The notes under the pieces are model-generated. The model was given only the letters and a program-made list of their open reading frames with translations. It ran no database searches and had not been told where the DNA came from. Of a stretch of 64,000 bases of DNA, positions 41,220 through 50,276 are shown piece by piece. This stretch comes from Pigmentiphaga sp. (GTDB lineage: Bacteria; Pseudomonadota; Gammaproteobacteria; Burkholderiales; Burkholderiaceae_B). Within the stretch, counting starts at the first letter, position 1, and the number at the start of each line of letters is the position of its first letter. A program made the translations under genes and the position numbers. Where the stretch lies: NCBI GenBank assembly GCA_023228945.1, contig JALOAI010000002.1, positions 124,001 to 188,000 of the forward strand, read 5' to 3'.

Positions 41220-42905
41220 ATGCCGCACAACGATCGCTCCAAGCACGTCACCCAGGGCGTGGCCCGCGCGCCCAATCGCGCCATGTACTACGCGCTGGGA
41301 TACACCGAAGCCGACTTCGACAATCCCATGATCGGCGTGGCCAATGGCCATTCCACGATCACGCCTTGCAACGCCGGCCTGCAGCGCCTGGCCGATCGCG
41401 CGATCGAGTCGATACGCCAGGCCGGCGGCAACCCGCAAGTGTTCGGCACGCCCACCATTTCCGACGGCATGTCGATGGGCACCGAGGGTATGAAGTACTC
41501 CCTGGTGTCGCGCGAGGTCATCGCCGACTGCATCGAAACCTGCGTGCAGGGCCAATGGATGGACGGCGTGGTGGTGATCGGCGGCTGCGATAAAAACATG
41601 CCGGGCGGCATGATCGCGTTGGCCCGCACCAATGTGCCGGGCATCTACGTGTATGGCGGCACCATCAAGCCGGGGCGCTACCAGGGCAAGGATCTCACCA
41701 TCGTGTCGGTGTTCGAGGCGGTGGGCGAGTACACCATGAAGCGCATGGACGCAGCCGAGTTCAAGGCCATTGAGCAATGCGCCATCCCCGGCAACGGTTC
41801 CTGTGGCGGCATGTATACCGCCAACACCATGAGTTCAGCCTTCGAGGCCATGGGCATGAGCCTGCCGTACTCCAGCACCATGTCCAATATCGACGACGAA
41901 ATCGTCGATAGAACCGGCGAAGCCGCGCGCGTGCTGGTCGAGGCCGTCAAAAAAGGCATCAAGCCGCGCGACATCATCACCCGCGAGTCGATCGAGAACG
42001 CGGTGTCGGTCATCATGGCCACCGGCGGCTCCACCAATGCGGTGCTGCACTTCCTGGCAATCGCCCACGCCGCCGAGGTGGAATGGACGATCGACGACTT
42101 CGAACGCATCCGCCAGCGCGTGCCGGTGATCTGCGACCTCAAGCCCTCGGGCCAGTACGTGGCGACCGACCTGCACCAGGCCGGCGGAATTCCGCAGGTG
42201 ATGAAGATCCTGTTCAACGCCGGGCTGTTGCATGGCGATTGCCTGACCATCACCGGCCAGACCATCGCCGAAGTGCTGGCCGACGTGCCCGATCAACCGC
42301 GCGCCGGCCAAAACGTGATCAGGCCGATCGACCAGGCGCTGTACGCCCAGGGTCACCTGGCCATCCTCAAGGGCAACCTGTCGCCCGAAGGCTGCGTGGC
42401 TAAAATCACCGGGCTCAAGAATCCCGTGATCACCGGGCCGGCGCGGGTATTCGATTCCGAAGACGACGCCATGACGGCGATCATGGCGCAGCAGATCACC
42501 CACGGCGACGTCGTCGTGATCCGCTACGAAGGCCCCAAGGGCGGGCCCGGCATGCGCGAGATGCTCGCGCCCACCTCGGCGCTCATCGGCCAGGGCCTGG
42601 GCGAAACCGTGGGCCTGATCACCGACGGCCGGTTTTCGGGTGGTACCTGGGGCATGGTGGTGGGCCACGTCGCGCCCGAAGCTTTCGTCGGCGGCCCGAT
42701 CGCGCTCATCCAGGAGGGCGACTCGATCACCATCGACGCCCACCAGCGTCTGTTGCAGCTCAACGTTGCCGACGACGAGCTCACCCGTCGCCGCACCGCG
42801 TGGCAGCCCCGGGCGCCGCGCTACACCCGCGGCGTGCTGGCCAAGTTCGGCCGGCTCGCCAGCACCGCCAGCCGGGGCGCGGTCACCGATGCTTTCGAGG
42901 GCTGA
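41220..42905 (+). CDS. ilvD: Dihydroxy-acid dehydratase
   Basis: This 561-residue Fe-S enzyme of branched-chain amino acid synthesis dehydrates 2,3-dihydroxy-isovalerate and 2,3-dihydroxy-3-methylvalerate. Cluster-ligand motifs are GGCDKNMPGGM and GSCGGMYTANTM; DGRFSGGTWGMVVGHVAPEA is the C-terminal signature. The start ATG is at 41220, with lgt divergent. Confidence 0.96.
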   Translation: MPHNDRSKHVTQGVARAPNRAMYYALGYTEADFDNPMIGVANGHSTITPCNAGLQRLADRAIESIRQAGGNPQVFGTPTISDGMSMGTEGMKYSLVSREVIADCIETCVQGQWMDGVVVIGGCDKNMPGGMIALARTNVPGIYVYGGTIKPGRYQGKDLTIVSVFEAVGEYTMKRMDAAEFKAIEQCAIPGNGSCGGMYTANTMSSAFEAMGMSLPYSSTMSNIDDEIVDRTGEAARVLVEAVKKGIKPRDIITRESIENAVSVIMATGGSTNAVLHFLAIAHAAEVEWTIDDFERIRQRVPVICDLKPSGQYVATDLHQAGGIPQVMKILFNAGLLHGDCLTITGQTIAEVLADVPDQPRAGQNVIRPIDQALYAQGHLAILKGNLSPEGCVAKITGLKNPVITGPARVFDSEDDAMTAIMAQQITHGDVVVIRYEGPKGGPGMREMLAPTSALIGQGLGETVGLITDGRFSGGTWGMVVGHVAPEAFVGGPIALIQEGDSITIDAHQRLLQLNVADDELTRRRTAWQPRAPRYTRGVLAKFGRLASTASRGAVTDAFEG

Positions 42906-42909
42906 GCGG

Positions 42910-43374
42910 ATGGCGGTTTGGTTGGCTGTTTTGTTGTCGCTGCGCCAGCGGCAAGCGTGGGGGCCCGTCCCGTCGCCGGGCCGCCCCAAGGCGGGACAGC
43001 CCCCTCGGGGGGCAGCGCCGCCGCGTCAGCGGCAAGCGTGGGGGCCTATTCTTCTTGTATTGGCCGGCGGCATGGCCATGGCAGGCACCGCGCCGGTAAG
43101 CGCCGCGGACACCCACGGCGCCAAGCTGGCGCGCAGCAATGCCTGCCTGGCCTGCCACCAGATCGACGCGCGCCGCGTGGGGCCGCCGTTTCGCGAGATC
43201 GGCAAGCGCTATGCGGGCGCCGGCGATCCCGCCGCCACGATCGAGTATCTGGCCGGTACCATCCAGAACGGCGGGCGAGGGCGTTGGGGCGCGATTCCCA
43301 TGCCGGCCCAGCCCAGGGTCAGTGATGCGGATGCCCGCGCGCTGGCGGAATGGATATTGAACATGGGCGAATAA
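42910..43374 (+). CDS. Small c-type cytochrome with repeat-extended leader
   Basis: This 154-residue class I cytochrome c has heme motif C79-L-A-C82-H83 and axial Met probably in AIPMPAQP. The mature part (about 88 residues) is like cytochrome c551/c552, a periplasmic electron carrier. The leader is abnormal: MAVWLAVLLSL, then about 35 residues encoded by a repeat, then the hydrophobic LLVLAGGMAMAGTAPVSA. No other start gives a full signal peptide with a hydrophobic core. It starts four bases after ilvD. Confidence 0.82.
   Translation: MAVWLAVLLSLRQRQAWGPVPSPGRPKAGQPPRGAAPPRQRQAWGPILLVLAGGMAMAGTAPVSAADTHGAKLARSNACLACHQIDARRVGPPFREIGKRYAGAGDPAATIEYLAGTIQNGGRGRWGAIPMPAQPRVSDADARALAEWILNMGE
42946..43046 (+). 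repeat. GC-rich repeat inside the cytochrome leader
   Basis: CAGCGGCAAGCGTGGGGGCC occurs at 42946-42965 and exactly again at 43027-43046, 81 bases apart (27 codons). Between them are inverted repeats (GTCCCG...CGGGAC and CCCCCTC-GGGGGG). Repeats of this appearance are frequent between genes in Burkholderiales; here one lies in frame inside a signal peptide. Confidence 0.75.
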
Positions 43375-43396
43375 GCCGCGACCGACTCTGGCTACG

Positions 43397-43417
43397 AATC
43401 CCCGCGAGGGCGGGGTT
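43397..43417. terminator. Hairpin between cytochrome c and msrA
   Basis: CCCCGC (43400-43405) pairs with GCGGGG (43410-43415) around GAGG, with flanking A/T pairs. It is a possible weak terminator or a barrier to RNA decay. Confidence 0.4.
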
Positions 43418-43437
43418 GCCGTGTGGAGAAACTGAAT

Positions 43438-43983
43438 ATGAACACGCAGTACGAAACCGCCATTCTGGGCGGTGGCTGTTTCTGGTGCACCGAGGCGGTG
43501 TTCCAGCGTTTGCAGGGCGTCGTGTCTGTGCGGCCCGGCTATGCCGGCGGGCCGGGTGCCAATCCCAGCTACGAGCAGGTTTGCAGCGGGCGTTCCGGGC
43601 ATGTGGAGGTGATCGAAGTTACCTTCGACCCGGCGCGGATCTCGTTCGCGCAGTTGCTGCGGGTATTCTTCGCCACGCATGATCCCACCACGCCCGATCG
43701 CCAGGGCAATGATGTCGGCCCGCAGTACCAGTCGGCCATCTTCTGCCAGTCCGACGCACAATGCGAAACCGCCCGCGACATCATGGCCGAGCTGGAGCGC
43801 CAGGATGTGTTCGGCGCGCCCATCGTCACCAAGCTGTACGACGCCGCCCGCTTCTGGCCTGCCGAAGGCTATCATCACGACTACTTCAACCAAAACCCCT
43901 CCCAGGGGTATTGCCAGTTCATCATCGCTCCCAAAGTGGCCAAGTTGCGACACTCCTTCGCCCATCTGCTCACGCAACCGTGA
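43438..43983 (+). CDS. msrA: Peptide-methionine (S)-S-oxide reductase
   Basis: This 181-residue repair enzyme has catalytic motif GGGCFWCTEAVF and YAGG. A typical core (TFDPARISFAQLLRVFFATHDPT, then YRSAIF-like QYQSAIF) follows, ending with YHHDYFNQNPSQGYCQ. GGAG nine bases upstream supports the ATG at 43438; a GTG at 43423 is in frame. The stop overlaps the GTG of the MFS gene. Confidence 0.95.
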   Translation: MNTQYETAILGGGCFWCTEAVFQRLQGVVSVRPGYAGGPGANPSYEQVCSGRSGHVEVIEVTFDPARISFAQLLRVFFATHDPTTPDRQGNDVGPQYQSAIFCQSDAQCETARDIMAELERQDVFGAPIVTKLYDAARFWPAEGYHHDYFNQNPSQGYCQFIIAPKVAKLRHSFAHLLTQP

Positions 43984-45404
43984 ACGTACGCAACCAGTAC
44001 ATCGTGCCCGGCATCGTCGGGTGCGCGCTGTTCATGCAGATGCTGGATTCCACGGTGGTGGCCACGGCGCTGCCCGCCATGGCGCACGCGCTCGACACCT
44101 CGCCGGTGCGCATGAACGTCGTCATCACCACCTATCTGCTGGCCGTCGCTATGTTCGTGCCGCTCTGCGGCTGGGCGGCCGATCGCTTCGGCGCGCGGCG
44201 CGTGTTCATGGCCGCCATCCTGCTGTTCACCGCGTCGTCGGCCTTCTGCGCCGTGGCCGGCTCGCTCACGCACCTGGTGTTGGGCCGTTTGCTGCAGGGC
44301 GTGGCCGGCGCCATGATGGTACCGGTGGGGCGGGTGATCCTGCTGCGGGCCGTGCCCAAGGCGGAACTGGTGCAGGCCATGTCCTTTCTGTCGATCCCGG
44401 CGCTGCTGGGGCCCATGGTGGGGCCGCCGCTGGGCGGCTTGCTGGTCACCTATGCGTCGTGGCATTGGATATTCCTGATCAACCTGCCGATCGGGGCCTT
44501 GGGGATCTGGCTGGTCCAGCGCTACATTCCGCGCCTGGAAGAGCGTTCGAAGGGCAAGCCGCTCGACTGGCGAGGCTTTCTGCTGACCAGCGGCAGCCTC
44601 GTCGCGGTGGTGTTTTCCGTCGAGGCGCTGGGCCACGGGCTACTCCATCCTTTGGTGAGCCTGGCGATCCTGGCGGGCGGCATCGGCCTGGCCTGGGGCT
44701 ACTGGCGCTATGCGCGCGATCGATCTCAGGCCATCATCGATCTCCGCCTGCTGCGCATTCCCACCTTCCACATCGCCAATCTGGGCGGCAATTTATCGCG
44801 CTTCTCCATCGGTGCGCTGCCCTTTCTGCTCGTCATGCTCCTGCAGGAAGTCTTCGGCATGACGGCGCTGGCCGCCGGCATGATCACCTTCGTCGGCGCG
44901 GTCGGCGCCTTGTTGCTCAAGCTGGTGGCGGTGCCTCTCTTGCGCTGGCTCGGGTTTCGCCGCTCCTTGATGATCAACGCCATCACCACCGGGGCTTTTA
45001 CCGCTGTCTGCGCATGGTTCACCCCGTCCACCCCGATCTGGGTCATGCTGGCCGTGCTGCTGCTGGGAGGTTTCTTCCGGTCCTTGCAGCTCACTTCGGT
45101 CAACACGCTGACCTATGCCGACGTGCCCCAGGAGGCGATGGCTCGCGCCAGCGCTTTCGCTTCGATGGCGCAGCAGGTCGGCATCAGCCTGGGGGTGGCG
45201 GTGGCGGCGGTCAGCCTCAATCTCAGTATGGCGTGGCGCGGCGCCTCGCAACTGGCGGCGATCGATGTCGCCGTGGGTTTCGTGGTAACCGGCCTGATAG
45301 TGGCGGCGTCGGCGCTGTTCTTCAGCCAGCTCGATCCGCAGGCCGGCGACGAGGTGTCGGGGCGCGGCGCCAGGCGGCGGGGCGCGAGCCAAGACGGGGA
45401 CTGA
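43980..45404 (+). CDS. MFS drug/solute exporter, DHA2 (EmrB/QacA) type
   Basis: This 474-residue transporter has about 14 hydrophobic helices. Motif C-like and family landmarks include QMLDSTVVATALPAMA in helix 1, WAADRFGARRVF (motif A) and GRLLQGVAGAMMVPVGR. DHA2 pumps export hydrophobic or cationic drugs by proton antiport. The substrate is unknown, and no EmrA-like partner is adjacent. The GTG start overlaps msrA by four bases. Confidence 0.9.
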   Translation: MNVRNQYIVPGIVGCALFMQMLDSTVVATALPAMAHALDTSPVRMNVVITTYLLAVAMFVPLCGWAADRFGARRVFMAAILLFTASSAFCAVAGSLTHLVLGRLLQGVAGAMMVPVGRVILLRAVPKAELVQAMSFLSIPALLGPMVGPPLGGLLVTYASWHWIFLINLPIGALGIWLVQRYIPRLEERSKGKPLDWRGFLLTSGSLVAVVFSVEALGHGLLHPLVSLAILAGGIGLAWGYWRYARDRSQAIIDLRLLRIPTFHIANLGGNLSRFSIGALPFLLVMLLQEVFGMTALAAGMITFVGAVGALLLKLVAVPLLRWLGFRRSLMINAITTGAFTAVCAWFTPSTPIWVMLAVLLLGGFFRSLQLTSVNTLTYADVPQEAMARASAFASMAQQVGISLGVAVAAVSLNLSMAWRGASQLAAIDVAVGFVVTGLIVAASALFFSQLDPQAGDEVSGRGARRRGASQDGD

Positions 45405-45409
45405 CAGGG

Positions 45410-45532
45410 CCCCTGGGGGAGGACTCGCCATGGGCGGCCAAGTCGGCCGGGACCAGGTGTCGTGGAGGCGATAAGGCTTTAGCGACCGACGGGCAGGCGG
45501 CTTCGGCCGGCCCGCCGGCGTTTGTCGTCACT
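45410..45532. repeat. Dispersed palindromic repeat, diverged copy 3
   Basis: GCGGCTTCGGCCGGCCCGCC and GGCGTTTGTCGTCAC (45496-45532) match the 3' part of copies 1 and 2 with changes. It fills most of the 160 bases downstream of the MFS gene. Only the 3' core is clearly related. Confidence 0.5.
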
Positions 45533-45584
45533 CGCCCAAGCTTTGCGGGGCTGATGCGCCGCTCCTCATGAGCCGTCAAATGAA

Positions 45585-45609
45585 AAGACAGCCCCGGCGG
45601 GGCTGTCTT
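45585..45609 (-). terminator. Rho-independent terminator of the sulfatase gene
   Basis: AAGACAGCCCC (45585-45595) and GGGGCTGTCTT (45599-45609) form an 11-bp stem with a 3-base loop. On the minus strand it runs into TTTTCA, 33 bases after the sulfatase stop. Confidence 0.8.
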
Positions 45610-45642
45610 GCGCTGGGCCGAAGCCCAGGGAGGCGCGGCTTT

Positions 45643-47823
45643 TCAGTACACGCGCGGACCCGGCGGGCAGCGCAGGCCCATGTTCTGCTGGATGATCGCG
45701 CCATCCACGTGGTTGGTCAGACCGTCGTAGATGCCGTTGACCGGGAAGTCGTACACGCTGGACTTACCCCAGTCTTGGGCGATGCGGCTCCAGTTGGCCA
45801 GATCCTGGGCGTCGACCACGCCGTCGCGGTTGCCGTCGCCCGGGCATTCGGGCTCGGAGGACAGCAAGGTGTCGAGCTTGGCCAGCAGGTTGTCGTAGGC
45901 GCGCTGGGCGTCGGGGGCAAAAGGTGGGGTCAGTTCCAGTCCCGCACTGTCGAGCAGTGGATTGGGCACGTCTTGGTTGATCCGGTAGAACTCCTCGGTC
46001 TCGATCAGGCCGATGGTATTGGTTTCCGGATCGTAATGCTGCGCCGTATTGCGGACGATCTTGTAATCGACGTCGCGGATGGCCAGCGACTTCTCGGCCT
46101 GGATTTCGACCATCGGTTGCTTATCCAGATACAAGGCCTGGTTCACCTCGCCGCAGCTGAAGTAGCCGACTCCGCCGTTATCCACCACGGTGCTGTGATC
46201 ATAGCCGGGCCCCCACCAGACGCCTTGGTTATCCTCGCAGACACTCTTGGACGTTGGGATCTGGGAGCAGGTGGTTTCGGCCATGATGCATGGTCCGTAG
46301 GCTGCGCCATTGGCCTGGATACCGAGGCCGTTCATCGTGAAGTTGATGCTGCGCAGGCTGGCCTGTTCGGGATTGGTGAGGTAGGGCAGCAAGGGCGCCG
46401 AGTCTACGCGGCGTGGGACGACTTGGTGCACGTCGATGCCGGCCAGCTCGCCGAAGAATTGGAACAAGTCGACCTGGTTCACCATGTGCGGGACGCTGCG
46501 GCCGGGTTGTTCGACCTGCGGCCCCGCGATGATCAGCGGCACCCAGACACCGGTTTGGTAAGCGGTGCCCTTGGCGCGGTCGGCGTCGAACGGCTGTTTG
46601 ACCGAGTAGGCGAGGGTGCCATTGTCGGTGATGACCACGATCACGGTGTTGCTGGCCTCGGGATGGTAGTTGAGCGTGCCGTCGTCGTTGCGCGTGGCCA
46701 AGCCGGTTTCGACCAGAACGCGGCCAAACTCGGTGTCCATGGCTTCGGTCATGCGGTTTTGCAGAACGCGGCCCTGGACGATGTTGGAGCAGTCGAGCTC
46801 GTCGGTGTGGCCGTGGCCGACGCCGCTGAGCAGGCTGCTCGGTGGCGTTTGCAGAGGTGTGTGAGCCGAGGTAAAGGTAAGCGAAGCCATCCAGGGCGTG
46901 TCGGAACCTTTGCGCGCGTTGATCCATTCGATCGCGGCGTCGGCCTCGATCCGGGTGCGGTAGCCGCGGGCGCGAGGATCGTCGAGCGGCACGGCTTCCA
47001 CCTGGCCATCTTCGATGATGACCAGCGGAGACACGTAGTACGCGTTGTCGATGGTGAAGTTGAGCGAGGTCGGGCGCGGCGCGCTGCAGCTTTGATCGGG
47101 TACGAAGAGGCCGCCGGACTCCACGCATTGCAGGCCGGGAGCGTCTTGCTCCGGCGAGGTGCGTTGCATCGGCTGGCAGGTATTGTCGGCGTAGTAGCAG
47201 GCGCCCAGCTCGGAGCCGCCCTGTGCGTAGCCGGGCACGAAGCCGCAACTGTAGGTGCCTTTGTCGGCGAGGCCGCCCGCCGTGGTGTCGATGGCCTCGG
47301 GCAGGCCGATCCAGCCATGGAAGTAATCCCAGCCCAGGGCGGCGGGCGTACCATTGCCGGCCTGGTTATGGTCGGGACCGGCAAGGTGGAACTTGCCGAA
47401 CATCGCGCTTTCGTAGCCCGCGGCCTTGAGCACCTGAGGAATGGTGACTTCGTAGGGCGACAACTGGGAATTGGCGAGGTCGTCGGGGCCGATCGGCTGG
47501 GAGAGACCCGTGCGGAAGGGGTAGCGCCCGGCGAACATGGCGGCGCGGGCGGGCGAGCAGACCGGCATGGCCCAGGTATTGTGGAAACGCAAGCCGGCCT
47601 CGGCGACGGCGTCCATGTTGGGCACGAGCGGCGGCGTTGCGCCGCCATAGCCAAAGGACGTCATTTGATCGATGCCGACGTCGTCCATGATCACGAGCAG
47701 AATGTTCGGCGCGCGAACCTCGGGCGGATCGATGGGCGAGTCCGAGTCGTCGCTGCCGCAGGCCGCGAGGCCCAGCAATGCCGTGGAGGCAAGGCTCCAG
47801 GCAAGTATCTTACCGCGTGTCAT
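45643..47823 (-). CDS. Lipoprotein sulfatase with C-terminal dockerin-like module
   Basis: This 726-residue protein begins with a lipoprotein signal (lipobox LAAC, acyl-Cys C22). The sulfatase domain has metal Asp pair D47-D48, the formylglycine motif C89-S-P-A-R, GKFHLAG and the TDNG metal site. The C-terminus (662-726) has a calcium loop DGNRDGVVDAQD and a second, weaker one around 700-711, the pattern of a type I dockerin. It should be envelope-anchored and act on a sulfate ester, perhaps processed by a maturase encoded elsewhere. The substrate is unknown. LysR at 47961 lies upstream on the same strand. Confidence 0.88.
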   Translation of the reverse strand: MTRGKILAWSLASTALLGLAACGSDDSDSPIDPPEVRAPNILLVIMDDVGIDQMTSFGYGGATPPLVPNMDAVAEAGLRFHNTWAMPVCSPARAAMFAGRYPFRTGLSQPIGPDDLANSQLSPYEVTIPQVLKAAGYESAMFGKFHLAGPDHNQAGNGTPAALGWDYFHGWIGLPEAIDTTAGGLADKGTYSCGFVPGYAQGGSELGACYYADNTCQPMQRTSPEQDAPGLQCVESGGLFVPDQSCSAPRPTSLNFTIDNAYYVSPLVIIEDGQVEAVPLDDPRARGYRTRIEADAAIEWINARKGSDTPWMASLTFTSAHTPLQTPPSSLLSGVGHGHTDELDCSNIVQGRVLQNRMTEAMDTEFGRVLVETGLATRNDDGTLNYHPEASNTVIVVITDNGTLAYSVKQPFDADRAKGTAYQTGVWVPLIIAGPQVEQPGRSVPHMVNQVDLFQFFGELAGIDVHQVVPRRVDSAPLLPYLTNPEQASLRSINFTMNGLGIQANGAAYGPCIMAETTCSQIPTSKSVCEDNQGVWWGPGYDHSTVVDNGGVGYFSCGEVNQALYLDKQPMVEIQAEKSLAIRDVDYKIVRNTAQHYDPETNTIGLIETEEFYRINQDVPNPLLDSAGLELTPPFAPDAQRAYDNLLAKLDTLLSSEPECPGDGNRDGVVDAQDLANWSRIAQDWGKSSVYDFPVNGIYDGLTNHVDGAIIQQNMGLRCPPGPRVY

Positions 47824-47960
47824 GTTTCCTCCGGCGAGCCTCCTCAGGCCCGGTGACTGTTGGCATCAAGGTTTTTCCCGAGCTTACTATAGGGTGGCTT
47901 CTAGCTGTAGAACTATTCCAGAGATTTGGTATTGATTCTTTGGCGGGGCCATGCTACTGG

Positions 47961-48920
47961 TCAGGGGTCGACAGGAGGGGGGAGCTCGCCGTAGAGTTCG
48001 CGGGCATAGGGCAGCCAAACCTCGCCCTGGCCGAACAGTTGGGCGAAGTGCTCGCGCAGCCAGCGGTTGCGCGGGTCCTGGTGATACCGCCGGTGCCAGT
48101 GCTGCGACACGACGAATGTAGGCGGTACGAAGGGCGGCCGCACCACCCGGATTCGGGGGTGGTCGCGATAGACCATGGCCAGCGAAATCGGTACCGTGGC
48201 CAGCACGTCCAGATCCGCCACCAGATGCGGCAAGCTCAGGAAGTGCGGCGTGGTGATCACCACGCGGCGCTCGATACGCTGCCGCGCCAAAAAAGCGTCG
48301 TAGACCTTTTCGCTGCGCAGCGGGGCATCGGCGACGGCATGGCCGATGCTCGAGAACGCTTCGCGGCTGAGCTGATCTCCGGCCAGGGGCCGGTCGCCGT
48401 TCATCAAACAGGCGAAGGTATGGGTGAACAGGCGCTGGCGCAGCAGGCTGTCCTTATTGAGATCGGGAAAATAACCGATCGCCAGGTCGATCTCCCCCGC
48501 CTCGAGTGCGCGCTCGAGTTCGCCCGGTGGCAGCATGGGGGTATCGATCGACACCTGCGGCGCCACTTGCCAGATCCGCCGCATGAGATGGGGCACGAAC
48601 GCCTGGACGGCAACGTCGGCCAGCGCTACGCGATAGCGGGTGACCAGGGTTTCGGGCTGGAAGGGCGGCGCCTCGAGGATGTCGTGCTCGACTGATTGCA
48701 GCAGCTGCGTGGCGCTGTCGATCATGCGCATGGCGCGCGGCGTGGGCTGCATGCCCTCGGAGGTGCGAACGAACAGGGGATCGCCGATATGCCGGCGCAA
48801 CCGTGCCAGCGCGGTACTGAAGCCCGGCTGGCTCATGCCGAGCTGTTCGGCGGCACGGCTGACGCTGCGATGCTCGTTCAGCGTCGTGAGGATGCGCAGC
48901 AAATTCAAATCGAAAGTCAT
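47961..48920 (-). CDS. LysR-family transcriptional regulator (NahR/NodD-like)
   Basis: This 319-residue regulator starts MTFDLNLLRILTTLNEHRSV, with helix-turn-helix SRAAEQLGMSQPGFSTALAR, and a full effector domain. The N-terminal sequence is the type seen in NahR, NodD and LinR regulators, which respond to aromatic compounds. It is divergent from the VanA-type oxygenase across a 110-base region and probably controls it. Confidence 0.9.
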   Translation of the reverse strand: MTFDLNLLRILTTLNEHRSVSRAAEQLGMSQPGFSTALARLRRHIGDPLFVRTSEGMQPTPRAMRMIDSATQLLQSVEHDILEAPPFQPETLVTRYRVALADVAVQAFVPHLMRRIWQVAPQVSIDTPMLPPGELERALEAGEIDLAIGYFPDLNKDSLLRQRLFTHTFACLMNGDRPLAGDQLSREAFSSIGHAVADAPLRSEKVYDAFLARQRIERRVVITTPHFLSLPHLVADLDVLATVPISLAMVYRDHPRIRVVRPPFVPPTFVVSQHWHRRYHQDPRNRWLREHFAQLFGQGEVWLPYARELYGELPPPVDP

Positions 48921-49030
48921 GTCTCTATTATCGTTTTGGCAGATAGCAAGAATCTAGCAGGCTTTATTGAGCAATGTGCTGCCTCTTCCCATAATGATTC
49001 ACAAGAAGAGCGCTTCGGCAAGGAGACACC

Positions 49031-50086
49031 ATGACGCTGCCCCTATTACGAAACTGTTGGTATGTAGCCGCCTGGGATCACGAGATCCTGGGCGACACGC
49101 TGCTCGAACGGACGATTCTGGGCCAATCGCTGGTGCTGTATCGCAAGCAAGATGGCCAGCCGGTGGCGATGAACAATAAATGTCCACATCGCCATGCGCC
49201 GCTGTCGATGGGGCGTAAGGAAGGCGATGCGCTGCGCTGCATGTATCACGGGCTGAGGTTCGCGCCCGACGGCCGATGTACGGAGATCCCGGGCCAGGCC
49301 AACATCCCGCCCGGCACCTGTGTCCGCACCTATCCGGTGGCGCAACGCCATCGCTGGGTCTGGATCTGGATGGGCGATCCGGCCCTGGCCGACCCGGCCG
49401 AGATCCCCGACACGCCGGCGCAAACCGATCCCGGTTGGCGCATGAAGCCGGGCTACAAGAATTTCGCCGCCGATTATCTGCTGATCTCCGATAACCTGCT
49501 GGACTTCTCCCACCTGTCGTACATCCACGAACGCACGCTGGGTGGATCGCCCAACATCGCCGAGGCCCGTCCCGAGGTAAGGCGCATGGAGCGCGGCATC
49601 CGGGTCACGCGCAAGGTGCCCGATACGGTGCCGGCCCCGTATCACCAGCGCCTGGGCAAGTTCGCGGGCCGCGTCGATCGGTGGTTTCACTACGACTACG
49701 TGCTGCCCGGCATCCTGCTCATGGATGCCGGCGTCAAGGATGCCGGCAAGGCCGACGACGACCTGGAAGGTGCGCTGCTGTTCAACAGCACGCAGGCGCT
49801 GACGCCCGAAACCGAGCACAGCACGCATTATTTCTTTATGCAGGCGCACAACTTTGCGCTCGACGATGCGACCATCACCGAGTCCATCTACCAGAGCCTG
49901 TGCACGGCCTTTGAAGAAGACCGCCTGATGATCGAGGCGCAGGCGCGCCTGATCCGCAGCACGCCTGCCGAGCCCATGCTGCCCATCAATGCCGACGCCG
50001 CCTTGCAGCAGTTTCGCTGGTTGGTACAAAAGTTCTGGAAGGCGGAGCGGCAGGACGAACCGGCGGCGCAGCGGCTCAGCGCCTGA
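49031..50086 (+). CDS. VanA-type Rieske oxygenase (aromatic O-demethylase family)
   Basis: This 351-residue oxygenase component has Rieske ligands C51, H53, C70 and H73 (CPHRHAPLSMG and CMYHG). The iron site is in DNLLDFSHLSYIHE (D-x2-H-x4-H). The compact size and MTLPLLRNCWYVAAW start match vanillate demethylase/dicamba-monooxygenase relatives, which act on methoxy- or carboxyl-bearing aromatics. A VanB-type reductase is not nearby. The substrate is not predicted. Confidence 0.9.
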   Translation: MTLPLLRNCWYVAAWDHEILGDTLLERTILGQSLVLYRKQDGQPVAMNNKCPHRHAPLSMGRKEGDALRCMYHGLRFAPDGRCTEIPGQANIPPGTCVRTYPVAQRHRWVWIWMGDPALADPAEIPDTPAQTDPGWRMKPGYKNFAADYLLISDNLLDFSHLSYIHERTLGGSPNIAEARPEVRRMERGIRVTRKVPDTVPAPYHQRLGKFAGRVDRWFHYDYVLPGILLMDAGVKDAGKADDDLEGALLFNSTQALTPETEHSTHYFFMQAHNFALDDATITESIYQSLCTAFEEDRLMIEAQARLIRSTPAEPMLPINADAALQQFRWLVQKFWKAERQDEPAAQRLSA

Positions 50087-50134
50087 GGAGGCGCCAACGC
50101 GCCAAGGCGGGGAGTATGGCGTTGGAGACAAAGA

Positions 50135-50172
50135 GCTCGCGCGCCAGGCTTTGGAGCCCAGGCCGCGCGAGC
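50135..50172. terminator. Inverted repeat after the VanA-type gene
   Basis: GCTCGCGC (50135-50142) pairs with GCGCGAGC (50165-50172) around a 22-base spacer. It may mark the end of the oxygenase transcript or stabilise it; there is no T run. Confidence 0.35.
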
Positions 50173-50276
50173 GCGGTATGGATCGGTTTCGGCGCCACCG
50201 GTTTCAGGCGGGAAGCGAACGTTTCGCCGCGGCCGGTTGTCGCGCTGTAGTTTTTTTATAAAACGGAGACAACTTC

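Noticed and set aside
45568..47856. A 762-codon open frame on the plus strand opposite the sulfatase
   Set aside because: It mirrors the sulfatase gene, has no recognisable domain and is rich in shadow-type Gly/Ala/Val/His composition. High GC makes long antisense frames common here.
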